A DNA stretch of 64,000 bases from Actinoplanes regularis. GTDB taxonomy: Bacteria > Actinomycetota > Actinomycetes > Mycobacteriales > Micromonosporaceae. The stretch covers positions 370,293 to 434,292 of the forward strand of contig NZ_FZNR01000007.1 of the NCBI RefSeq assembly GCF_900188005.1. The letters are read 5' to 3'. Numbering within the stretch: the first letter of the stretch is position 1; every line of letters starts with the position of its first letter. Shown one piece after another: positions 24,996-32,749 of this stretch. The notes under the pieces were generated by a model. It was not told the DNA's origin. It did not search any database and saw only the letters and a program-made list of their open reading frames with translations. The position numbers and the translations under genes are program-made.

Positions 24996-26170
24996 GGGCG
25001 GCCGGTGCCGAGTGCGGCAAGGGCCGATGCCAAGTCGCTGACCTGGCCGGTCAGCTGTGCCACCCGTTGATGCGCGGCGTCCGCGTCGGCCCGTGCCGCC
25101 AGCAGACGGCGCTCCAGGTCGGCGCGCTCCTCGGCGGCCCGTTCCAGGTCCTTGCGGGCACGTTCGAAGTCGTCGGCCGTGCGCCGCAACTCGTCGCGGG
25201 CGGAGGTCACCGCGGCCAGTTCACGCCGCACCTCGGCCACCTCGGCGGCTGCCCGTTCGGCGCGCGTTGCGGCCTCCGAGATCGCCTGCTCGGCGCGAGT
25301 GCCGGCGTCGGTGATCGCCTGTTCGGCGCGCCTGGTGGCCTCGACGGCCGCCTGCTCGGCGATCTTCACGCGGCGGTTCGCCTGCTCGCCCGCCTCCCGC
25401 AACTCGTCGGCGGTCCCCCGGGCGGCCGCCAGGGCCTCTTCCGCGCGGGCGGCCGCTTCCTCCGTCGTACGGCGGAAATCGTTGTGGTCGCGCAGGGCCG
25501 CGGCCAGATCGCGTTCGGCGGCGTCTCGCTGGTTCTTCGTCTCCTGCGCCTCGCTGCGCGCGACGGCCAGCTCCGCACCGGCGGTGTCGCGCTCCGCCTC
25601 GGCACGTTCCCGTAGCGCGGCGGCGGCCGTCGCCGCCTTCACCGCCTCGTCGCGGGCCGTGACCGCGTCCTGCTCCCGCTTGCCGGCCTCCTCCGCGGCC
25701 CGCTGCGCCGCCGCCGCCCGCTGCCGCGCCTCGTCGCGCTCGGCCGTCGCGGCCGCCGCGATCTGCTGGGCCGACGCGGTCGCGGTCGCCGCCTGCTCCG
25801 CGTCCCGGCGCGCGTCGTCGCGCTCGCCGTGCGCGGCCGCGACCGCTCGCGACGTCTCCGCGCGAACTTCGGCGACCTGCCGTTCCACGCCGGCCGGGGA
25901 CATCTCCGAATGCAACGCCTCGGTCAGGGTCCCGACCATCTGGTCGAGGCGGTCCACCACCTCCCAGGTGCGGGCCACCGAACCGGCCAGCCCCGGCGAG
26001 GAACGGTGCCGCATCCGCAGGTTGCGGGAGGCGCGCTGGCACTCACCGTCGTTGTCCCGGCAGTACCGGAACGGGCGGCCGGCGGAGGCGCGCTGGGGCA
26101 CCGGACGGCCACAGTGGGAACAGGGTCGGGTTTCGGTCGCCTCTTCGGCGGGCTGATCCTGCGTCGTCAT
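24920..26170 (-). CDS. Zinc-finger and coiled-coil protein with repeat-encoded proline tail
   Basis: Hypothetical protein of 416 residues, not recognised as a named family. Residues 15-45 hold four possible metal ligands (CSHCGRPVP and FRYCRDNDGEC), a small zinc-ribbon-like element. Residues about 75-380 are one long alanine/glutamate/arginine-rich coiled coil with many heptads. The last 25 residues are proline-rich and encoded by the G-rich tandem repeat. There is no membrane span or signal. The layout (short DNA- or RNA-binding end plus long coil) resembles KfrA-like or structural chromosome proteins, but this is only a shape comparison. ATG 26170 was chosen because the frame upstream has no family-like sequence. 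Confidence 0.75.
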   Translation of the reverse strand: MTTQDQPAEEATETRPCSHCGRPVPQRASAGRPFRYCRDNDGECQRASRNLRMRHRSSPGLAGSVARTWEVVDRLDQMVGTLTEALHSEMSPAGVERQVAEVRAETSRAVAAAHGERDDARRDAEQAATATASAQQIAAAATAERDEARQRAAAAQRAAEEAGKREQDAVTARDEAVKAATAAAALRERAEAERDTAGAELAVARSEAQETKNQRDAAERDLAAALRDHNDFRRTTEEAAARAEEALAAARGTADELREAGEQANRRVKIAEQAAVEATRRAEQAITDAGTRAEQAISEAATRAERAAAEVAEVRRELAAVTSARDELRRTADDFERARKDLERAAEERADLERRLLAARADADAAHQRVAQLTGQVSDLASALAALGTGRPAQPTPAHSSPASTPAPPQPGPPDD

Positions 26171-26870
26171 AGCACCCACCACCCTAGGCCGAGCGACGAT
26201 CTTCCCCGCGTCAGCCACGCTGGGGCGCAGTGCCGCTTCGCCTGAGCTGATCTTGAAGGTGGCCTCGGGAGTCGCATCCTGAACGGCGGCCGCTGTCGGT
26301 GCGATGCTGGTCAGCGTGCTCTTCGGCACTCGGAACCGGGGAGCGGGGGGAGTCAGGCCGGTTGTCAGGCGGTCCACATGTGGTTGCCCTCGTGGCCCAA
26401 GCGGTCGCCGGCCTGCTCGGCTTCGTCGAGGAGTGCGGTATCGGCGAACTTTGGTGCCTCTGACCTTGCTGGTTCATCAAGGAACCCACCGCCCTGCGGA
26501 AACGTATCGCCGCCCGGCAACCGCGAGCGGCTCTACGGCGGCAACCCGCTGGCCACCTTGCCTGGCGTTCAACCTCGGCGACGCGCTAATCGTGGGTGGG
26601 TCCATCGGGAGTGACCCGGGTGGCTGTGTCGCTTGGTGGTCGAGCCCGGCCGCTTGCCAAGCGCGGGCAGCTTCATGGCGGTAGCCCGCCCGCCGTCGCG
26701 GAGCGGCGACCCGACGTCCGAGTACAAGCAAGCGCGGGCAGCTTCATCGGCAGTAGCCCGCCCGCCGTCGCACAGCGGCGACCCGACGTCCCAGTGCAAG
26801 ATCGACTTGGGTCGGGCGGCATTGATGCTGGTGTGGCTCGCCTTTCCCGCGTTCCGCGGTTTGGCGCAGG
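26171..26870. other. Non-coding stretch with a 71-bp direct repeat
   Basis: No gene with a recognisable domain. Between about 26370 and 26600 several short frames look like decayed coding sequence but no family is identifiable. A 71-bp direct repeat lies at 26659-26801. Confidence 0.5.
26659..26801. repeat. 71-bp direct repeat, two copies, each with a hairpin
   Basis: AAGCGCGGGCAGCTTCAT occurs at 26659 and again at 26730. The copies (26659-26729 and 26730-26801) differ at only a few bases. In each, GCGGGC pairs with GCCCGC about 15 bases further on, so each can form a stem-loop. Confidence 0.75.
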
Positions 26871-28093
26871 TCAGCTCGGCAGATGGCGTTGGAGGTGGGC
26901 GAGGTTCCAGGTGAGGTCGAGGCCGGTGGCGTCCTCACCGGCGAGGCCCAGGAAGAGCCAGGCGTGGTACGTCGGCAGGATCAGCTCCTGCTCCAGCTCC
27001 GAGAGCGGCTGGACCTCGTGGTAGCCGCGGATCACCTCGTACTGGTAGCCGCGCCAGGCCAGGGCGAAGTCGGCGACCCGGAAGTTGAGGTGGGTGAATT
27101 CGAAGTCGAGCACGCCGGTCAGCGCTCGCCGTCGAACAGCAGATTCCACGGGGCGAAATCGCCGTGGATCACGCCGCGTGGGGCGTCGTCGGCGGGGTTG
27201 GCCTCGAACCAGGCCGCGGTCTCCTCGCGGCACGCGCGGAGCTGGGCGCCGTCTTCCGGATGGATCATCTCGTACGACCGGAGCGTGCGGTCCAGCTCCG
27301 GATCGCCGACGACCTCCGCGGGTGAGCGGTAGCCGTCTCGCTGCTCGGTGATGCCGGTTTCGGCCAGGGTCGCGTGCAGCCCGGCCAGCAGCCGGCCGCG
27401 TTCGCGCTGCTCGGTGGGGCTGTCCGGACCGGCTGCGGAGCGTGGGCGGCCGGGCAGCCGGTGGGCGAGCAGCCAGACGCCGTCCGCTGTCTCCCACGGT
27501 TCCTCCGCGAGCTCCGGTGTCGGCCAGCCCCGCTCGCGCAGGGCGGCGGCGACCCGCAGCGGATAGCGCCAGTCCGGGGAGGTGGCCCGGCTGACCCGCT
27601 GGAGGACGTATTCGCTGTCGCCCCGGGTGGCGGCCCAGGTGTGCGTGGACCGGGCGCTCAGCAGGGCGCCGGGAGTCAACCGCCAGCCGGCGCACACGGC
27701 GGGGTCCGGCAGGGCGGCGGGCATGGCGCCCTCTGGCATGGCGTCGGGAGCGGCGCCTTTCCGCAGGGCCTTGGGCATGGTGTCGTCCGGTACAGCGTTG
27801 GGCGTGGCGCCCTCCGGCATGGCGTCGGGAGCGGCGCCTTCCCGCAGGGCCTTGGGCATGGTGTCGTCCGGTACAGCGTCGGGCGTGGCGCCCTCCGGCA
27901 AGGGGTCGGACATGGTGCCTTCCTGCAGGGCATCGGGCGTGGTGTCTTCCGGTGGGGTGTCGGGCGTGGTGCCCTCCGACATGGCGTCGGGAGTGGTGCC
28001 TTCCTGCAGGGCATTGGGCAGGGTGCCCTCCCGTGGGGCGTTGGGCGTGGTGCCTTCCGGATCGTTGCCGTCGAGGGCGCTGTCGGGGATCAC
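26871..28093 (-). pseudogene. Frameshifted APH-type phosphotransferase with a 13-fold N-terminal repeat
   Basis: Aminoglycoside phosphotransferase/choline kinase-like protein. The kinase part has GDSEYVLQRVS, the catalytic HGDFAPWN and, in another frame, GVLDFEFTH with the metal-binding aspartate. The two parts join only if one base is added near 27121 (GAGCGC then CTGACC), so the gene carries a one-base deletion or a sequencing error. The GTG start at 28093 overlaps the stop of the upstream gene (GTGA). Residues 13-129 are thirteen 9-residue repeats such as EGATPDAVP, EGAAPDAMP and DDTMPKALR, which is unusual for this family. If the frameshift is real the product lacks its metal site. The substrate is unknown. 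Confidence 0.7.
27707..28057. repeat. 27-bp coding tandem repeat, 13 units
   Basis: All units are 27 bases, so the frame is kept. A higher-order unit of three (81 bases: EGAAPDAMP, EGATPNAVP or EGAMPAALP, DDTMPKALR) is visible and nearly identical in its two copies, a sign of recent duplication. Confidence 0.85.
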
Positions 28094-28635
28094 TCGCCGC
28101 CGAGGGCGCTGTCGGTGTGGAACGTGTAGTTGTAATTGTCGCCGGGGCGGCGGATCTCGTGGACCGGTGACGGGGACGCCAGCCGCACTCCGTCGGAGGT
28201 CAGGTCCGGTCGGACCTCGGTGACCGTCTCGCCGGCCCAGATCACCAGCCCGCCGCCGGTCAGTACCGCTGCGATGAGCCCGATGAGCCCGGCTCCGCTG
28301 ATCGCTGTGCCGTTCGCCGCGCCGTAGACGACCGCGGCCACCCCGAGCCCCGCCCCGAACACCTGGATGGCGCGCAGAAGGTTGCGGACCCAGCGGGCGG
28401 CGGCCCGCTCCCTGTTCCGTCCGGCGACGCTGGCGACGACGCAGTCGACCGTCTCGCCGCAGGTGCCGCAGCGGACCTGTGCCTCGGTGACACCCGCGGC
28501 GGGGCGGTCGACCGGGACCGGGTGCAGCTCGAACCACTGCGTGACCGGCAGGTGTGGTTCGGCTGCTCCGGCGGGACGCTCGGCCACTCGATGCGCGAGC
28601 TGCGACACCGGCCGGAGGTCACCCTCATCACTCAT
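28090..28635 (-). CDS. Small membrane protein with zinc-ribbon-like motif
   Basis: Hypothetical protein of 181 residues. Residues about 50-62 contain VRCGTCGETVDC, a possible half zinc ribbon. Two hydrophobic segments follow (AIQVFGAGLGVAAVVYGAAN and LIGLIAAVLTGGGLVIWAG), so it is probably a two-span membrane protein with a charged C-terminal tail (NYNYTFHTDSAL). It overlaps the phosphotransferase pseudogene by GTGA and is therefore its operon partner. No known function. Confidence 0.7.
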   Translation of the reverse strand: MSDEGDLRPVSQLAHRVAERPAGAAEPHLPVTQWFELHPVPVDRPAAGVTEAQVRCGTCGETVDCVVASVAGRNRERAAARWVRNLLRAIQVFGAGLGVAAVVYGAANGTAISGAGLIGLIAAVLTGGGLVIWAGETVTEVRPDLTSDGVRLASPSPVHEIRRPGDNYNYTFHTDSALGGE

Positions 28636-28723
28636 CAGTCCACGATGGAACCCATCGTCAAGCGGCGGCTTCGGGTGCGCCGGGAGCAGGGAACACGCCG
28701 CCGATCGGGTGGAGCGGCGACGT

Positions 28724-28729
28724 TATGCT
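28724..28729 (+). promoter_or_regulatory. -10 box of a probable leaderless transcript
   Basis: TATGCT lies seven bases before the GTG at 28737; there is no ribosome binding site. Confidence 0.5.
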
Positions 28730-28736
28730 CCCGGCC

Positions 28737-29078
28737 GTGGATCACGTTGGGGAGATCGTCGTCTCCGGGGCGGGCGGTTTGGCCCTGCTCGGCTGGGGCG
28801 TCGTGGTGCTGCTCCGCGGTGCGGCTCCGGCGATGAAGGCCGCGGGGCGGGCGTGGCGGAGTGCGGGTGAGGCGGCCATGTTCGGGTTCCTGCTCGGGGC
28901 CGCTCTGCTGGTTGTCGCGTTCATGTGGACCGCCACCGCGACCGGGTTCGCCGGCCCCGACGGTGTGATCGGGTCTGACGCCGGCCTTGTCCTCGGCTTG
29001 GTGCCGCTGCTGCTGGGTGTCCTCGCCGTCGTGTTCTGCGGGCCTCGGAAAGTCACTGAGCTGCGCGGTAACCCGTGA
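28737..29078 (+). CDS. Small three-span membrane protein
   Basis: Hypothetical protein of 113 residues with three hydrophobic segments: near 8-27 (VVSGAGGLALLGWGVVVLL), 46-66 (MFGFLLGAALLVVAFMW) and 82-102 (AGLVLGLVPLLLGVLAVVF). The loops are short. No family recognised. GTG 28737 was chosen because of the TATGCT box; frames extending further upstream have no ribosome binding site. A 26-bp repeat array follows. Confidence 0.6.
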   Translation: MDHVGEIVVSGAGGLALLGWGVVVLLRGAAPAMKAAGRAWRSAGEAAMFGFLLGAALLVVAFMWTATATGFAGPDGVIGSDAGLVLGLVPLLLGVLAVVFCGPRKVTELRGNP

Positions 29079-29114
29079 ACTGAAGCGGCTGGCGGGAGCC
29101 GGCCGGATGTGTTG

Positions 29115-29226
29115 GAGCCGGCCGGCTCGAGCCCGGTGCCACGGGACTCGGCTCGAGGCCGATGCCACGGGACTCGGCTCGAGGCCGATGCCACGGGACT
29201 CGGCTCGAGCCTGGCCACGGGACCCG
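29115..29226. repeat. 26-bp tandem repeat, three full copies and a partial, preceded by a palindrome
   Basis: Units of CCGATGCCACGGGACTCGG plus CTCGAGG start at 29133, 29159 and 29185, and a partial copy runs to 29226. A perfect 14-bp palindrome GAGCCGGCCGGCTC lies at 29115-29128. The array sits between convergent genes and may work as a terminator-like structure. Confidence 0.8.
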
Positions 29227-29259
29227 TAGGTCGTACCAAGAAATGGATCTTGAAGTTGA

Positions 29260-30471
29260 TCATCGCTCGTGGTCGGGGCGAGCGGGTTTGCGGCGGGTGC
29301 CCAGGAGGGTGCAGAGCATGGTGGCGGCGCCGGCCGCGGCGATGGCGGTGGCGGGCGTGGTGAGTTGGGCGAGCGCGCCGACGGCGACCGGGGAGAGGCC
29401 CTGCAGCGTCATCAGGCCGGTGGAGAGCAGGGCGAACATCTGGCCGCGGCGGGCTTCCGGGGTGGCGTCCAGCAGGGGGCGTTGCAGGCCGAGTTGGTAC
29501 GCGTAGCCGCTACCGGAAATGACCAGGATGGCGAGGGTGCCGCTCATCGGGAGGCCGGTGACCAGCAGGGCCAGTGCTCCGCCGGCCAGCAGCATCAGCG
29601 GTCTGACCAGGCGTTCCCGGGTGGCCGGGCGGACGCAGCGGCCGACGATCAGGTCGCCGAGCAGCATGCCGAGCGGGAGGGCGGCCATCAGCGCGCCGGC
29701 CGCGCCGGACGGGAAGCCGCGGTTGTCACCGTAGGCGACCAGCAGCGCCTCGGCGCCCGCGATGCACGCCGAGGGCAGCCACTGGAGCAGCAGCAGGCGG
29801 CGGATCACCGGGTCGCCGAGCAGCGCGCCGACGCCGTTGAGGCTCGCGCGGACCGCCGAGCCGGGTTCGCCGGGGACACCGTCGAGGTCGGGGAGGCCCA
29901 GCCGGACGATCAACGCCGCCAGCGCGTGGCCGAGCGCCGCGATGAGCAGCGCCTGCTGTGCTCCGAGGGCGTCGACGGCGACGCCACCGACGGCCAGGCC
30001 GAGCAGTTGGGCGCCGGAGGAGGCGGCGTTCAGGGCGGAGCGCCCGAGCACGTACGCGTCGCCGGTGAGCACCTCGGCGACCAGCCGGCCGGCCGCGCCC
30101 ATGAAGATCGGCGTGCCGCAGGCGACCGCGGCGATGATCGTGAGCTGGGCGGCGACCGGCAGCTCGACCAGGGCGATCAGCAGCGCGGCCGCGCCCCCGG
30201 CCAGATATCCGCCGACGATCAGCGGGCGGGGCCGGATGCGATCGGTGAGCGCCCCCAGCAGCAGGCCGCCGACGAGCTGCGGGAGGAAGCCGGCGGCGAA
30301 CGCGAGGGCGCTCAGCAGCGCGGAGCCGGTGCGGTCGAAGACGAACACCGACAACGCGAAGATCCGCAGCGATTCGGCGGTGATGGCGGCGGAGCGGGCG
30401 AGGAACAGGACGCGGAACCTCGGCTCGGCGAAGACCTCACGGTAGGTGGCGCGTTGATCGACGGCAGTCAC
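29260..30471 (-). CDS. MFS transporter
   Basis: Major facilitator protein of 403 residues with about 12 membrane spans, similar in layout to the MFS_3/EntS-like exporters. The first loop after span 2 (GALTDRIRPRPLIVGG) is the usual MFS signature. The GTG at 30471 begins the family-like sequence TYREVFAEPRFRVLFLARSA; GGAGG is only one base away, so the start may be slightly different. It is divergent from the ArsR-like regulator, 67 bases apart, and is a likely target of it. Substrate unknown; export of a drug or metabolite is typical. Confidence 0.85.
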   Translation of the reverse strand: MTAVDQRATYREVFAEPRFRVLFLARSAAITAESLRIFALSVFVFDRTGSALLSALAFAAGFLPQLVGGLLLGALTDRIRPRPLIVGGYLAGGAAALLIALVELPVAAQLTIIAAVACGTPIFMGAAGRLVAEVLTGDAYVLGRSALNAASSGAQLLGLAVGGVAVDALGAQQALLIAALGHALAALIVRLGLPDLDGVPGEPGSAVRASLNGVGALLGDPVIRRLLLLQWLPSACIAGAEALLVAYGDNRGFPSGAAGALMAALPLGMLLGDLIVGRCVRPATRERLVRPLMLLAGGALALLVTGLPMSGTLAILVISGSGYAYQLGLQRPLLDATPEARRGQMFALLSTGLMTLQGLSPVAVGALAQLTTPATAIAAAGAATMLCTLLGTRRKPARPDHER

Positions 30472-30525
30472 GCCTCCACGATGTCGGCGGAGGCGCGGTG
30501 GGCGCGATTGATTCGCCAGGTGGCG

Positions 30526-30531
30526 TAACGT
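30526..30531 (+). promoter_or_regulatory. -10 box of a probable leaderless transcript
   Basis: TAACGT ends seven bases before the GTG at 30539 (ATG follows at 30542). The 67-base gap to the divergent MFS gene must hold both promoters. Confidence 0.45.
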
Positions 30532-30538
30532 CGCACGC

Positions 30539-31525
30539 GTGATGCGGATCGAGGTGGGCGCGGAGGACCTGCTGCGGACCAGGTTCGCGGTGTCGCCGAT
30601 CTTCGAGCTGCAGAACCTCCTGCGGGCGCTGGCCTCGCCCGCGCCGGGGTTTCCGGAGACCTGGCTGGCACGGTTCCGGTCCGGTTTTGATCGGGTGCGG
30701 ACGGATCCCTGCCTGACCGCGGTCCTGGCGTTGAAGACCACCCGCTCGGGGGCGAACTTCTATTCGCCACCGCCGCGCGGCATGGGGCAGACCATCGAGC
30801 GGGACCTGGCCGCGATCCGCGCCTGGCCGCTCGTGGCGGCCCGCGAGGAGATCGACTTCTATCTGGCCCGGCGCCGCGTCACGGCCGCGACCAGATCCAT
30901 CCTGTACGCCGACACGGTGCTCGACCGGCTCGCCGACTTCCTGGAGAGAGCCTGGTCGTCGGTGCTGGCGCCGGAGTGGCCGCCGATCCGGGCGGTGTGC
31001 GAGCGCGACGTGCTGCACCGCTCGGCCGAACTGGGCCGGGCCGGCTGGGCGGCGGCGCTGGCCGGCCTCGGCCCGAGGGTGCGCTGGCGCGACGGCGGCG
31101 TCGAGCTGGCCGCGCACCGCGGCTCGTTCGGCACCCTCGGGGGAGCGGGCCTGCTGCTGGTCCCGTCGGTGACGATCTGGCCCGGCACGGCCGTCTATGG
31201 CGACGACCCGTGGCCGAAAGCGATCGTGTATCCGGTGCGCGGGGTCGGCGCCCTGTTCGAACCGTCGCCGCCCGTGGTCCCGGACGCCCTGGCGGCGCTG
31301 CTGGGCCGCAGCCGCGCCCAGTTGCTGACCGCGCTGGGGGAGGCGGCCAGCACCACCCATCTGGCGGCGGTCTTCGGGCTGGCGACCGGCGCGGTCGGCG
31401 ACCACCTCGCGGTGCTGCACCGGGCGGGGCTGGTCGACCGGGCCCGCTCCGGACGCTCGGTGCTCTACTCCCGCAGCCCGCTGGGCGACGCGGTCGTACA
31501 CGGAGCCACGGCCGACGATTCATGA
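30539..31525 (+). CDS. ArsR-type transcriptional regulator with large N-terminal domain
   Basis: Regulator of 328 residues. The N-terminal 220 residues resemble the DUF5937-type domain often joined to ArsR helix-turn-helix domains in actinomycetes. The winged helix (about 250-315) contains LLTALGEAASTTHLAAVFGL, GAVGDHLAVLHRAGLVDRAR and the wing SGRSVLYSRSPLG. It probably controls the divergent MFS gene. GTG 30539 or ATG 30542 are both possible starts. No metal-binding cysteines are seen, so a metal-sensor role is unlikely. Confidence 0.82.
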   Translation: MMRIEVGAEDLLRTRFAVSPIFELQNLLRALASPAPGFPETWLARFRSGFDRVRTDPCLTAVLALKTTRSGANFYSPPPRGMGQTIERDLAAIRAWPLVAAREEIDFYLARRRVTAATRSILYADTVLDRLADFLERAWSSVLAPEWPPIRAVCERDVLHRSAELGRAGWAAALAGLGPRVRWRDGGVELAAHRGSFGTLGGAGLLLVPSVTIWPGTAVYGDDPWPKAIVYPVRGVGALFEPSPPVVPDALAALLGRSRAQLLTALGEAASTTHLAAVFGLATGAVGDHLAVLHRAGLVDRARSGRSVLYSRSPLGDAVVHGATADDS

Positions 31526-31552
31526 CCGTCGGCTCCCGGTTCGGTGCAGCGA

Positions 31553-32002
31553 TCAGTCCAGGCAGAACTCGTTGCCCTCGGGGTCGGCCATGACGATGTG
31601 CCCGGCCGCGAGCGGCGGCGCCGGGTCCTCCCGGTGCAGGCGGGTGGCGCCGAGCGCGACGAGCCGCCCGGCCTCCGACTCCAGCGCCGCCATCCGCTCC
31701 GCGCCGGTGAGGCCGGGCGCGGCCCGCACGTCCAGGTGCACCCGGTTCTTGGCCACCTTGCCCTCCGGCACCCGCTGAAAGAACAGCCGGGGGCCGGCGC
31801 CCTTGGGGTCGACCGAGGCGGAGGCGTCGTTGCGCCGCTCCGGCGGGACGTTCCACGCGTCGAGGGCCTGCTCCCACGACTCGAACGGGGGCGGTGGCGG
31901 CTGCATCTGATAGCCGAGCGCTTCCGCCCAGAACGCCGAGAGGCGGGCCGGGTCGGCGCAGTCGAAGGTGAACTGAACCTCGCGTGCGATCTCGAGTGAC
32001 AT
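31553..32002 (-). CDS. VOC/glyoxalase-like protein
   Basis: Protein of 149 residues from the vicinal oxygen chelate superfamily (Glyoxalase_6 type). It starts EVQFTFDCADPARLSAFWAE, has NRVHLDVRA in the middle and ends with MADPEGNEFCLD, all family marks. Members bind or modify small molecules, including antibiotics; the function here is not shown. Single gene, converging on the ArsR-like gene. Confidence 0.88.
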   Translation of the reverse strand: MSLEIAREVQFTFDCADPARLSAFWAEALGYQMQPPPPPFESWEQALDAWNVPPERRNDASASVDPKGAGPRLFFQRVPEGKVAKNRVHLDVRAAPGLTGAERMAALESEAGRLVALGATRLHREDPAPPLAAGHIVMADPEGNEFCLD

Positions 32003-32053
32003 GAGAACACCCTGTCGTCGATTGCGGCCAGGCGTTGTCCTAAAACGGTTTCC

Positions 32054-32686
32054 TCACGCGGACGGCGGGCCGACGTTGTCGTCGAGCCAGTGGCGGAGCG
32101 GGAGGCCGCCGCGGAGGAAGCCGACGATCCTGGTCTTCGCGGCGGCGGTGCCCAGCCAGGCGGCCGGCTCCCATTCGGTCCAGGTGATCAGGCCCTTGTG
32201 GCGCAGCAGCTCGATCCGCGGATGGTCCTTCGGGTATCCGCGGGGCGCGGTCTTCAGGGTGTCCCGGCCGACGACACCGATGCCGGCCTTCGCCATCTCC
32301 GCGATCACGCTCAGGAGCCGGCCGCCGGCGACATCGTTGGCGACCGCGCGGCGGAACCGGTCGAGCTGTCCGGAGTCCATCTGGTAGTAACCGGACCCGG
32401 CGGCCAGGCCCTCCGCGGAGAGCTGGAGGTAGCCGCCGCCCTCCAGCCACGCGCCGAGGTGGGTCTTGTACGGCGACTTGTCCTTGCTGAACCGCACGTC
32501 CCGGTACGGCCGGAAGATCTTGCCCGGGCCGAACTCCGGCTCCAGCTCGGCGAGCAGCTCCAGCATCGGCCCGCGCACCCGGGTCTCGTAGAACTCCAGG
32601 TGCTTCGTCCAGTACGTCTTTGAATTGTCCGCGCCGAGTCCCTCGTAGAACTCCAGCGCCTCGGCCGGCCACCCGTGAAAGCTCAC
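32054..32686 (-). CDS. DUF2461 family protein
   Basis: Protein of 210 residues of the DUF2461/TIGR02453 family, of unknown function. Family segments include FYEGLGADNSKTYWTKHLEF, FRPYRDVRFSKDKSPYKTHL, and YYQMDSGQLDRFR. GTG 32686 was chosen because homologues begin just before FxGWPAEALEFY; GTG 32704 would add six residues. Cytoplasmic, no operon partner. Confidence 0.85.
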   Translation of the reverse strand: MSFHGWPAEALEFYEGLGADNSKTYWTKHLEFYETRVRGPMLELLAELEPEFGPGKIFRPYRDVRFSKDKSPYKTHLGAWLEGGGYLQLSAEGLAAGSGYYQMDSGQLDRFRRAVANDVAGGRLLSVIAEMAKAGIGVVGRDTLKTAPRGYPKDHPRIELLRHKGLITWTEWEPAAWLGTAAAKTRIVGFLRGGLPLRHWLDDNVGPPSA

Positions 32687-32749
32687 CCACCGATTCTGCG
32701 CCACGCCACCGCCCGGGCGATTTGGGGTTGTCCGGAGAACGGCACACGG

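Noticed and set aside
24121..25070. Long proline-rich (minus) and glycine/tryptophan-rich (plus) open frames over the G-rich repeats
   Set aside because: They simply follow the repeat sequence; unit lengths are not multiples of three and no domain or ribosome binding site is present.
26304..26684. Overlapping plus-strand frames in the 26.3-26.7 kb gap
   Set aside because: They look like decayed coding sequence but no family could be identified, so no pseudogene is named.
26596..27024. Plus-strand frame of 142 codons over the 71-bp repeat
   Set aside because: Its repeats come from the direct DNA repeat and its second half is the complement of the phosphotransferase gene.
27374..28223. Two long plus-strand frames with glycine- or serine/alanine-rich repeats
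   Set aside because: They are the mirror of the 27-bp coding repeat on the minus strand, where the kinase motifs lie.
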